This document shows positions 1 through 6,218 of a DNA stretch of 10,386 bases, piece by piece. This DNA comes from Bacilli bacterium (GTDB taxonomy: Bacteria > Bacillota_I > Bacilli_A > RF39 > UBA660), in the NCBI GenBank assembly GCA_029004695.1, contig JAQVZB010000037.1, positions 1 to 10,386 on the forward strand, in the 5' to 3' direction. Numbering within the stretch: position 1 is the stretch's first letter; the number at the start of each line of letters is the position of its first letter. The notes beneath the pieces were generated by a model. It was not told the origin of the DNA and ran no database searches. It saw only the letters and a program-made list of their open reading frames with translations. A program made the translations under genes and the position numbers.

Positions 1-1359
1 AAGGAATTTCCAAATGTATTTGAACCATTCTTTATAACTAATTCCTAAGTAAGATAATCCTACTAGCAATATAGCTGAAGATGGAGCAATTAAAGCTGAT
101 ATTCCAAAGGTAGATTGCATCATTATTGAAATTTGTTTAGCAATATCTGCATATGTGCCAGATAAATAAGAACCTATTAAGTTAGCTGAATATTGATATT
201 CAGTAGTAAACATTGATGCAAATAACCCACTTATTGTACCTAAGAATACATTAAAGCTACTTGAAATATTCATTATCCAATCAATAATTGTTGGTATAAC
301 AGGGAACATTACTGCAAATTCTAATATTAAGAAAGCTGCTAATAATACTACGACTAATTTACCAACTTTAGCAAATCCTTCTCCAAATGAAGTAAAGAAA
401 TCACTTAAATTAATTTTATAAGTCCATTTAACGATTAAAGCAGTAATTAACATTAATATTTGAATTCCAAATAAATCCCAATTACCAAATGCTTCAACAT
501 TACCTAGTAAATAACCAAATACCGGAGCTCCAAATAATTCAAATTCTTTAATGCTTTTAGTCATATCATTAAAGATAGATACATTAAAGGCATCCACCCA
601 TGGCAAGTAAGCTAATATTGCAATTAAGACAAATAGCCCAAAAATTACTGCCATTGGCCATGTTTTCCCTTTGGCTTTCTTAGTAACATTTTCATCATCA
701 AATAATTCATTTAAAGTTTCGTCTTTTTTAGAATTGAGTTTTTTCTTTAAATGTAATACAGTAAATGTATTAAATAAAATATAACTAATACCAAATAAAC
801 ATAGTTTAAACCAAATGAAATCATTATATTCTAAGCTAAATATCCCATTATTTATTCCAACTATTTTAGCACTATATATTGATCCAATAAAACCAATTAA
901 GATAGAACCAAATGTTGTAACAAAACCAGTTATTTTATCCAATTTCATTTTAGACATTATTGAAAGAATAAACGGTATAAATGCTAGTAATATGTAATAT
1001 TCATTTAATATTGCAGATAATGCTGCAATTATAAACGAAACAATTAATACAAATAAAATTTCCTTTCCTTTAGATTTTTTAGCAATAAAATTTGTTAAAT
1101 TCTGATACCCTGATGTTTTTGCTAATACTTGATAAAATCCACCTACAACGAAAATAAATGTAACAAGTACAGTAAAGTAAAACATTCCTAGTAAACCATA
1201 AGTGAAAAAATCAAAGATACCCACTCTAGTAATTTCTCCTAAAGCAAGTTCTGTGCCATTCCAACTACCTTGTTTTACTATCCAAGTCATTATTACCGTA
1301 ATTATAACCATAATTCCAGCAACTTTTAACAAATCATGCTTTTCCCAAAACTTTTTCAT
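1..1359 (-). CDS. YfcC/DcuC-type integral membrane carrier (3' end outside window)
   Basis: This is a reverse-strand reading frame open from ATG at 1359 to the window edge: 453 codons with no stop, so the C-terminus is missing. The protein begins MKKFWEKHDLLKVAGIMVII and is almost entirely hydrophobic, with about ten to twelve membrane-spanning stretches. One charged cytoplasmic-looking loop of about 30 residues (HLKKKLNSKKDE... to ...VTKKAKGK) sits near the middle. The family assignment rests on overall pattern: an early GxFDFF segment, a VGGFYQVLAKTSGY-like segment, and a late APSSAILLVGLSYLGISYKEW followed by KYIWKFL. That late pattern recalls the C-terminal end of YfcC/DcuC (ion transporter superfamily) carriers. 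Those families run to about 460-510 residues, so only a short tail is probably lost. The substrate cannot be told; C4-dicarboxylates, amino acids or peptides are possible. The start is set by AGGAGG at 1364-1369 and a promoter just upstream. It is transcribed separately from lysS. Confidence 0.65.
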   Translation of the reverse strand, partial: MKKFWEKHDLLKVAGIMVIITVIMTWIVKQGSWNGTELALGEITRVGIFDFFTYGLLGMFYFTVLVTFIFVVGGFYQVLAKTSGYQNLTNFIAKKSKGKEILFVLIVSFIIAALSAILNEYYILLAFIPFILSIMSKMKLDKITGFVTTFGSILIGFIGSIYSAKIVGINNGIFSLEYNDFIWFKLCLFGISYILFNTFTVLHLKKKLNSKKDETLNELFDDENVTKKAKGKTWPMAVIFGLFVLIAILAYLPWVDAFNVSIFNDMTKSIKEFELFGAPVFGYLLGNVEAFGNWDLFGIQILMLITALIVKWTYKINLSDFFTSFGEGFAKVGKLVVVLLAAFLILEFAVMFPVIPTIIDWIMNISSSFNVFLGTISGLFASMFTTEYQYSANLIGSYLSGTYADIAKQISIMMQSTFGISALIAPSSAILLVGLSYLGISYKEWFKYIWKFL

Positions 1360-1363
1360 TTTA

Positions 1364-1369
1364 TCCTCC
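1364..1369 (-). promoter_or_regulatory. ribosome binding site of the YfcC-like carrier
   Basis: On the minus strand AGGAGG lies four bases before the ATG at 1359 (reading AGGAGGATAAAATG). It is a near-perfect Shine-Dalgarno core and fixes the start. Confidence 0.75.
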
Positions 1370-1378
1370 TCTAAAATA

Positions 1379-1404
1379 ATTATATCATAAAAACTATATT
1401 TCAA
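1379..1404 (-). promoter_or_regulatory. probable promoter of the YfcC-like carrier (extended -10)
   Basis: The minus strand shows TGATATAAT, an extended -10 (TGnTATAAT), with TATAAT at 1379-1384. A TTGAAA lies at 1399-1404, but the spacer is only 14 bases, shorter than the usual 16-18, so the TGn extension probably matters more than that -35. The element lies between the lysS terminator and the carrier's ribosome binding site, giving a short leader of roughly 10-15 bases. Confidence 0.55.
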
Positions 1405-1428
1405 TTATTTTTTTGTATATTTTAAACA

Positions 1429-1460
1429 AAAAAACTAAAATATTTTAATTTTAGTTTTTT
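1429..1460 (-). terminator. rho-independent terminator of lysS
   Basis: Arms AAAAAACTAAAA (1429-1440) and TTTTAGTTTTTT (1449-1460) are perfect complements over 12 bases with an 8-base loop. On the minus strand the right arm ends in a run of seven T. The lysS stop codon TAA (1451-1453) lies inside the stem, so terminator and gene end overlap. The stem has only one G-C pair, so its strength is less certain than its symmetry suggests. Confidence 0.65.
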
Positions 1461-2929
1461 AATTTCATAGTTGGGAACAATATTACTTCTCTGATTGTAT
1501 CTGAATTGGTAAATAACATTATCATTCTATCAACTCCAATACCTAGCCCCCCGGCTGGCGGCATACCATATTCAAGAGCTTCAATATAATCTAAGTCCAT
1601 TTCATTAGCTTCATCATTTCCTAGTTCTTTTTCTTTTAATTGAGATTCAAATCGCTCATATTGATCGATAGGATCATTTAATTCTGTAAAAGCATTGGCA
1701 AATTCCGATCCCCCAATAAATAATTCAAATCTTTCCGTCCATCTTTGATCTTCACATTTGGTAGCTAAAGGACTTATTTCAATTGGATGTCCATAAACAA
1801 AGGTCGGATTAATAATGGTCGGCTCAACATACTTTTCAAAAAAAGCATTAACAATATGTCCATAACCAAAATGATTTTCTATTTCAATATTATGTTCCTT
1901 AGCTAATTGACTAGCTTTCTCAAATGACATATTATCAAAAAAGTTAATCCCGGTTTTTTCATTAATTAAATCAACTATATGAGCTCTTTTAAATTTAGGT
2001 TCTAAATCAATTTCTTTATCTTTCCATTTGAATTTATATTCATTACAAATGTCTTTAGCAATTGCTTTAAATAATTCTTCGGTTAAATCCATCATCCCTT
2101 CCATATCAGAATAAGCTTTATATAATTCAATTGTTGTAAATTCAGGGTTATGAGATTTATCCATACCTTCATTCCTAAAGATACGTCCTATTTCATAAAC
2201 CGCATCCATACCACCTACGATTAATCTTTTTAAAGGTAACTCAGTTGCAATTCTTAAATACATATCAATATCAAGAGCATTATGATGAGTAGTAAAAGGC
2301 CTTGCAGCTGCTCCTCCTAAAATAGTTCCCAAAACTGGAGTTTCAACTTCAATATATCCTTTTTCATCTAAAAAACTCTGAATTTTTCTGATTATTTTAG
2401 GTCTCAAAAAAGCTACTTTTCGAACTTCTTCATTCATAATTAAATCAACATATCGACGACGATATCTTTCTTCAATATCGGTTAAACCATGATATTTTTC
2501 TGGTAAAGGTCTTAAAGCTTTAGTTAAATGAATATATTTACTAGCACTAACAGATAATTCTCCAGTATTAGTTCGACAAACTACTCCTTCTATCCCAATA
2601 ATATCTCCTAAATCGCTATCTTTATATAATTCATAATTTTCTTCTCCGACATTACCTTGGTTAATATAAATTTGAATTTGACCATATTTATCTAAGAGAT
2701 GCATAAATCCTGCTTTACCAGTTCTTCTTTTAGACATTATTCTTCCCGCTATAATAACTTCTTCATTAATTCTGTGTAATGTTTCTTTATCATAACCATC
2801 ATATTTATCTTTTATTTTGTGTGAATCACTTGTTACATTAAATTTTTGCCCGAAAGGATTAATACCTTTTTCTTTTAAAGCTGTCATCTTTTCTCTTCTA
2901 ACAATTTCTTGATCATTAAATTCACGCAT
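1451..2929 (-). CDS. lysS: lysine--tRNA ligase (class II)
   Basis: Lysyl-tRNA synthetase activates lysine with ATP and charges tRNA-Lys in the cytoplasm. It has 492 residues, close to the roughly 500 of Bacillus LysS. An N-terminal OB-fold anticodon-binding domain spans about 58-135. The class II catalytic core follows: motif 1 around 172-200 (ending VETPVL), GGAAARPF at 205-212, motif 2 at 249-270 ([20 protein letters not shown]), the HPIEISPLA segment at 381-389 and [13 protein letters not shown] at 416-428. Motif 3 is [13 protein letters not shown] at 460-472, with the conserved arginine at 468. All the expected signatures are present with no frameshift. The start is supported by AAGGAAGG eight bases upstream. 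It is transcribed alone from its own promoter, with a leader of only about 20 bases, so no T-box fits. It is divergent from the gerQ-like gene. Confidence 0.97.
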   Translation of the reverse strand: MREFNDQEIVRREKMTALKEKGINPFGQKFNVTSDSHKIKDKYDGYDKETLHRINEEVIIAGRIMSKRRTGKAGFMHLLDKYGQIQIYINQGNVGEENYELYKDSDLGDIIGIEGVVCRTNTGELSVSASKYIHLTKALRPLPEKYHGLTDIEERYRRRYVDLIMNEEVRKVAFLRPKIIRKIQSFLDEKGYIEVETPVLGTILGGAAARPFTTHHNALDIDMYLRIATELPLKRLIVGGMDAVYEIGRIFRNEGMDKSHNPEFTTIELYKAYSDMEGMMDLTEELFKAIAKDICNEYKFKWKDKEIDLEPKFKRAHIVDLINEKTGINFFDNMSFEKASQLAKEHNIEIENHFGYGHIVNAFFEKYVEPTIINPTFVYGHPIEISPLATKCEDQRWTERFELFIGGSEFANAFTELNDPIDQYERFESQLKEKELGNDEANEMDLDYIEALEYGMPPAGGLGIGVDRMIMLFTNSDTIREVILFPTMKLKN

Positions 2930-2937
2930 AATATGAA

Positions 2938-2945
2938 CCTTCCTT
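2938..2945 (-). promoter_or_regulatory. ribosome binding site of lysS
   Basis: AAGGAAGG on the minus strand, eight bases before ATG 2929. It is good spacing and supports the chosen start. Confidence 0.75.
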
Positions 2946-2954
2946 CATAGTGGT

Positions 2955-2983
2955 AGTATACCTTTTTTCCTACTAAAAATCAA
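2955..2983 (-). promoter_or_regulatory. sigma-A-type promoter of lysS
   Basis: On the minus strand TTGATT (2978-2983) and TATACT (2955-2960) are separated by exactly 17 bases, close to the housekeeping consensus TTGACA-17-TATAAT. The predicted start of transcription, around 2948, leaves only about 20 bases before the lysS ATG. Confidence 0.75.
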
Positions 2984-3010
2984 CGTATAGTTATAAAAAA
3001 AATAATTAAA

Positions 3011-3019
3011 CATATTTTA
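3011..3019 (+). promoter_or_regulatory. possible mother-cell sigma (SigE/SigK-like) -10 element before gerQ-like gene
   Basis: CATATTTTA matches the CATAnnnTA pattern of SigK-type -10 sites, which overlaps the SigE type. It sits just upstream of the gerQ-like gene. B. subtilis gerQ is transcribed in the mother cell. I could not find a convincing -35 partner at the right distance, and such an AT-rich string arises easily by chance in this genome. No housekeeping promoter is evident here either. Confidence 0.25.
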
Positions 3020-3035
3020 TATTAGGGTGATATTT

Positions 3036-3317
3036 ATGAATGGTACATATTTTAAAAATTCTAATTTTCCAAATAATTTAGAATATAATGAACCAATGGA
3101 AGATAATAATATCTTATTTAAAAAAAATGTCGGTAAAAAAGTCAAAATATATGCTACTTTTCCTAATTCAAAAGAATGGCGAGATAGAATGCTTTCTGGC
3201 ATTATAGAAGGAATAAATAATAATTTTTTAATTATAAGCGACCCTAAATCAGGATCATGGTATTTACTTCCAATTATTAATATTAGTTATATTGAATTTG
3301 AAGAAAAAATAAATTAA
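3036..3317 (+). CDS. gerQ: GerQ-like spore coat protein
   Basis: This 93-residue protein has a C-terminal two-thirds (about 27-90) matching the pattern I know for GerQ (YwdL). A basic NVGKKVKIYATF strand is followed by NSKEWRDRMLSGIIEGINNN, then the hallmark ISDPKSGSWYLLP and a final INISYIEFEE. In Bacillus GerQ the equivalents are a TFxxxxEWN...GIIEAAGRDHIILSDP...YLLLMVNLDYVTFDE arrangement. GerQ is an inner spore-coat protein needed to place the cortex hydrolase CwlJ. Here the asparagine-rich N-terminus is short (B. subtilis GerQ is nearly twice as long) and no cwlJ is adjacent. A GTG at 3027 could add three residues. I prefer ATG 3036 because AGGGTGA at 3024-3030 then acts as the ribosome binding site. 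It is divergent from lysS and upstream of lemA. The assignment rests on motif memory, not a search. Confidence 0.75.
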   Translation: MNGTYFKNSNFPNNLEYNEPMEDNNILFKKNVGKKVKIYATFPNSKEWRDRMLSGIIEGINNNFLIISDPKSGSWYLLPIINISYIEFEEKIN

Positions 3318-3338
3318 TACCATAAATTAATAAGCTAT

Positions 3339-3346
3339 GTTATAAT
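3339..3346 (+). promoter_or_regulatory. extended -10 promoter of lemA-like gene
   Basis: TGTTATAAT (about 3338-3346) carries a perfect TATAAT with the TGn extension. It begins about 20 bases after the gerQ-like stop, suggesting that the lemA-like gene has its own promoter. No good -35 is visible 16-18 bases upstream, which extended -10 promoters can tolerate. Confidence 0.55.
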
Positions 3347-3361
3347 TGATATGGTGAAAAT

Positions 3362-3910
3362 ATGAATGAAGTATTAACATTTTTTTTAACATTTGTTGTT
3401 TTAATAGGAGTTATTATTATTATTTATATAATTTTATATAATAATTTACAAGCTTATAAAATAAAAATTAACGAAGCTGAAAATGTCATTGACGATTTAT
3501 TACGCAAGAAATATGATAGCTTAATTACAATTAAAAAAATCATTATCGAAAAAACCGATATTGACAAAAAAGCTTTTAATAATTTAAATAATCTTAAAGA
3601 TCAAAATATATCTAGTTTTGATTTTGAAAGAAAATTAACAACTATAAATAAACTTATTGAACAAATATTACTTGATCATTCTAAACTAGAAGAAGAAGAA
3701 AATTTCAGCCAAGAATATGAAGATATATTTAAATTAAATGAAAGATTAGAAGCTACCAAAAACTTTTATAATAGATATACTAGCTTATTAAATAAATTAA
3801 TTAAAAATTTCCCTTCTAATATTTTAGCTAAAGTTCATCATTTAGAGCCTCATGCATATTTCGATGGTAAAGATCTTTATGATAATAATAAAGAAGACTT
3901 CAAATTATAA
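3362..3910 (+). CDS. LemA family membrane protein
   Basis: This 182-residue protein has one N-terminal membrane segment (about 4-26) and a long helical, charged remainder. The layout matches the LemA family. After the anchor comes NNLQAYKIKINEAENVIDDLLRKKYD (27-52), the counterpart of the LemA NxLVxLRNxVxEAWxxIDVQLKRRYDLIP stretch. The C-terminal helix has RLEATKNFYNRYTSLLNKLIKNFPSNILA (128-156), the counterpart of LemA's ARxFYNxAVxxYNxxIxxFPxNxxA. It ends EPHAYFD, like the usual EPxPFFE. LemA proteins fold as an antiparallel four-helix bundle exposed outside the membrane; their function is poorly defined. The ribosome binding site is GGTGA at 3353-3357, five bases from ATG 3362 (4 intervening). 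The stop codon lies in the loop of the terminator shared with ung. Confidence 0.82.
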   Translation: MNEVLTFFLTFVVLIGVIIIIYIILYNNLQAYKIKINEAENVIDDLLRKKYDSLITIKKIIIEKTDIDKKAFNNLNNLKDQNISSFDFERKLTTINKLIEQILLDHSKLEEEENFSQEYEDIFKLNERLEATKNFYNRYTSLLNKLIKNFPSNILAKVHHLEPHAYFDGKDLYDNNKEDFKL

Positions 3911-3919
3911 TGAAGTCTT
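3894..3919. terminator. bidirectional terminator between lemA-like gene and ung
   Basis: AAGACTTCA (3894-3902) and TGAAGTCTT (3911-3919) form a perfect 9-bp stem with the 8-base loop AATTATAA. On the plus strand the stem is followed by TTATATTT. On the minus strand it is followed by a CTTTATTATTATC-like T-rich stretch. The lemA stop TAA (3908-3910) is in the loop, and the ung stop (3920-3922) touches the stem, so one compact hairpin closes both convergent units. Confidence 0.7.
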
Positions 3920-4579
3920 TTATATTTCCCAATTTATTGGTATTAAATTATTTTTTATTAAAAATTCATTGGTTTTAGAAAATGGTTTACTTCCAAAGAA
4001 TCCTCTATTTGCACTTAAAGGTGAAGGATGTGATGATTCTAATACAAGGTGCTTAGGATTAGTAATAAGTCCTTTTTTGCCTTTTGCATAATTCCCCCAT
4101 AAGATAAATACTACTGGAGATTCTTTGGCATTTAATTTTTTAATTATTAAATCTGTTAATTTATCCCAACCAATATCTTGATGACTATTTGGTTTATCTT
4201 TTATAACTGTTAAACTTGTATTTAATAATAATACGCCTTCTTTTCCCCATAAAGTTAAATTTCCACTTAAAGGAGATTTTATATCTAAATCGTTTTGTAA
4301 TTCCTTAAAGATATTTTTTAAAGATGGGGGCATTTTTATTCCTGGTTTAACTGAAAAAGCTAATCCATGAGCTTCATCATCACCATGATAAGGATCTTGA
4401 CCTAAAATTACTACTTTAACATTATTAAAAGGAGTTATCATCAAAGCATTAAAAAGATCTTTTTTCGGTGGATAAATGATTTTATTTCGATATTCATAAT
4501 TAATTTTATTTAAAAGATCTTTAAATACCGAAGATTTAAAATATGAATCTAATATAGAGTCCCAATCGTTTCCTATCAT
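3920..4579 (-). CDS. ung: uracil-DNA glycosylase (family 1)
   Basis: Ung removes uracil from DNA, the first step of base excision repair. The family 1 motifs are all present. Numbered from ATG 4579, the water-activating GQDPYHG is at 60-66 (catalytic Asp62), PPSLKNIFKEL at 84-94, LLNTSLTV at 118-125, and the DNA-intercalation loop HPSPLSA at 184-190 (catalytic His184). It has 219 residues, close to the roughly 225 of Bacillus Ung. An ATG at 4600 would give 226 residues and overlap the Nudix gene by 14 bases. I prefer 4579 because AAGGA (4584-4588) precedes it and Bacillus Ung aligns from about this point. It would start 7 bases after the Nudix stop. It is the last gene of the rplI-to-ung operon, ending at a hairpin. 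Confidence 0.95.
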   Translation of the reverse strand: MIGNDWDSILDSYFKSSVFKDLLNKINYEYRNKIIYPPKKDLFNALMITPFNNVKVVILGQDPYHGDDEAHGLAFSVKPGIKMPPSLKNIFKELQNDLDIKSPLSGNLTLWGKEGVLLLNTSLTVIKDKPNSHQDIGWDKLTDLIIKKLNAKESPVVFILWGNYAKGKKGLITNPKHLVLESSHPSPLSANRGFFGSKPFSKTNEFLIKNNLIPINWEI

Positions 4580-4586
4580 ATAATCC

Positions 4587-5012
4587 TTAATACATAACAT
4601 TATTTTCGACCGCCCAAGGGATAAAATGATCTCTTACAGCTGTTGATAATATTGAGTCATCATCTCCTAATTTAAACCATCGATATTCTAATATTTCATC
4701 ATTGGGAACTAATTCAACATCAATATTTTTTAATGCTAATAATAAATTCATTTCAATTAATAAATTAGGATCTGATAAAGCCGGTTCCCTATAAGTTTTG
4801 ATTATTAATAATTCTTCTTCGTTTATATCAAAACCATTGCCAATTTCTTCTTGGCATTCTCTTCTCGCTGCTTCTTTAATAGTTTCTCCTTCATCAACAA
4901 ATCCCCCTATTAAAGTATACTTCCCCTTTTTAGAACTTCTTTCTGACATAGATATTAATAAAGATCCATCTTTTATAAATGCAGTTCCTACTACTAATGC
5001 ATATTCTTCCAT
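4587..5012 (-). CDS. Nudix hydrolase
   Basis: Nudix enzymes hydrolyse nucleoside diphosphates linked to another group, often damaged nucleotides or NADH-like cofactors. The Nudix box GX5EX7REUXEEXGU is present as GFVDEGETIKEAAR followed by RECQEEIG, at about 37-58 numbered from ATG 5012. The last hydrophobic position is occupied by Asn. The N-terminal YALVVGTAFIKDGSLLISM fits the opening strands of the fold. The substrate cannot be inferred; I do not see the downstream array that marks NudC. Two starts are possible. ATG 5033 overlaps rlmH by 20 bases and has no ribosome binding site. ATG 5012 directly follows the rlmH stop (TAGTATG), with AAAGG 13 bases upstream, and suggests translational coupling. 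I chose 5012 (141 residues) with modest certainty. Next to ung, it suggests a small nucleotide and DNA sanitation pair. Confidence 0.85.
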   Translation of the reverse strand: MEEYALVVGTAFIKDGSLLISMSERSSKKGKYTLIGGFVDEGETIKEAARRECQEEIGNGFDINEEELLIIKTYREPALSDPNLLIEMNLLLALKNIDVELVPNDEILEYRWFKLGDDDSILSTAVRDHFIPWAVENNVMY

Positions 5013-5013
5013 A

Positions 5014-5448
5014 CTACTTATGATACCTTTCATTATTTTTTATTTTAAAACTTCGATATATTTGTTCTAATAATATAGCCCTAAATAATCCATGAGGAAA
5101 TGTCATTTTACTAAAAGATATTTGCTTATTAGCAACTTTTAATACTTCTTCTGATAAACCTTCACTACCTCCAATTATAAAATTAATATTAGCTTTATTC
5201 ATTAATGTATTATCCATAAAAGAGGCAAATTCTAATGAATTAAATTGATCACCATCTATTGCTAAAACAATATTATAAGCTTTATTTTTTATTTTACTAA
5301 TTATATTTTCACCTTCTAAGATAGGGTTATTATCAATTATTTCTATTATTTCTATTTTATGATACTTATTTATTCTTTTTAAATAATCCACTATCATCTC
5401 AGTTAAATAATTTTCTTTAATTTTACCAACAGCTATTATTCTAATCAT
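5014..5448 (-). CDS. rlmH: 23S rRNA (pseudouridine(1915)-N3)-methyltransferase
   Basis: RlmH is a small SPOUT-class methyltransferase that uses S-adenosylmethionine to methylate N3 of pseudouridine 1915 in helix 69 of 23S rRNA on assembled 70S ribosomes. The protein has 144 residues, slightly under the usual 155-160. It shows the opening IRIIAVGKIKENYL, the LAIDGDQFNSLEFA segment (62-76), the cofactor-binding knot loop FIIGGSEGLSEEV (90-102), and the diagnostic C-terminus HGLFRAILLEQIYRSFKI ending in YHK (142-144). The ATG overlaps the walJ stop as ATGA (5445-5448), a typical coupled junction. A walJ-rlmH neighbourhood is common in Firmicutes, where htrA or similar genes may lie between. Confidence 0.95.
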   Translation of the reverse strand: MIRIIAVGKIKENYLTEMIVDYLKRINKYHKIEIIEIIDNNPILEGENIISKIKNKAYNIVLAIDGDQFNSLEFASFMDNTLMNKANINFIIGGSEGLSEEVLKVANKQISFSKMTFPHGLFRAILLEQIYRSFKIKNNERYHK

Positions 5449-6209
5449 ACTTTAATTAACTCCGTAGCTTCTCTTTGCTTGGCAACTATAATATTATTAA
5501 ATTTAATATTGTTCTCTTTTAATTTATTATTTAAACATTCTAAAGCTGCTGCTTCAGTATTATTTTCTTCACTAAGGTGAGCCAAAACTATTTTTTTAGT
5601 ATTAGGTCCAATTAATTTACATAGATAAAATGATGCCATATCATTAGACAAATGACCTTCATCACTATTTATTCTTTTTTGCAACCATTTAGGATATTTT
5701 CCATACATTAACATTTCATGATCATAATTACTTTCAAAGATATAGATATTTTTATTCTTTAGTTTCGTAAAATACTTATGATTTAAATACCCAGTATCAG
5801 TTAATATTACTATTGAAGTATCTTTTTCAGTAATAATATAAGCTTTACTATCACTAGAATCATGACTTGTTGAAATAGTTTCAATAACTAAATTATCAAT
5901 ATATAAATCATCATTTAATAATAAAATGTATTCATATTCTTTTAGAAAATCTAAATCATTAAGCATTTTCTCGGTCAAGATAATAGTAGGATGATATTTT
6001 TTCACTAAATTATTTAAAGCTGCAATGTGATCAAAATGAGTATGAGTTATAAAGATATAATCAATATCCTTAAGAAGAACTTCATTTTTGCGAAGTTTAT
6101 TTTCTAAATAATTTAAAGTCATTCCAGCATCAATTAGTATATTATAATCTTTAGTTTTAATTAAAGTACTATTACCTTTTGAACCACTTGCAAGTACACT
6201 TACTCTCAT
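5445..6209 (-). CDS. walJ: MBL-fold metallohydrolase WalJ (YycJ/VicX)
   Basis: This 254-residue metallo-beta-lactamase-fold protein is of the WalJ/YycJ/VicX type. The N-terminal VSVLASGSKGNSTLI (3-17) is the family signature. Metal ligands are in HTHFDH (56-61: His56, His58, Asp60, His61), His116 in STSHDSSDS, Asp138 in LTDTGY, and a late AHLSEENNT segment. WalJ is encoded with the WalRK two-component system in many Firmicutes and has been linked to cell wall homeostasis, DNA repair and coordination of cell division with replication; its substrate is not settled. Here walR, walK, walH and walI are absent from the adjoining DNA. The start follows AAGGTGAG four bases before ATG 6209, and the gene is 9 bases after the M23 peptidase stop. 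It ends at TGA, overlapping rlmH. Confidence 0.93.
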   Translation of the reverse strand: MRVSVLASGSKGNSTLIKTKDYNILIDAGMTLNYLENKLRKNEVLLKDIDYIFITHTHFDHIAALNNLVKKYHPTIILTEKMLNDLDFLKEYEYILLLNDDLYIDNLVIETISTSHDSSDSKAYIITEKDTSIVILTDTGYLNHKYFTKLKNKNIYIFESNYDHEMLMYGKYPKWLQKRINSDEGHLSNDMASFYLCKLIGPNTKKIVLAHLSEENNTEAAALECLNNKLKENNIKFNNIIVAKQREATELIKV

Positions 6210-6218
6210 AATCTCACC

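Noticed and set aside
815..1390. Plus-strand frames at 815-997 and 1202-1390
   Set aside because: They lie wholly within, or run just past, the start of the minus-strand carrier gene. They have no ribosome binding site and no recognisable protein pattern, so they are shadows.
2930..3035. T-box leader for lysS
   Set aside because: The predicted leader is only about 20 bases and no antiterminator or specifier structure fits.
3017..3202. Minus-strand frame of 61 codons
   Set aside because: It is antisense to the gerQ-like gene, whose own frame shows conserved family motifs.
3852..4091. Plus-strand frame of 79 codons across the lemA end
   Set aside because: It runs through the terminator and antisense to ung, with no start signal.
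4798..5070. Plus-strand frame of 90 codons
   Set aside because: It is antisense to the Nudix and rlmH genes, both of which have clear motifs.
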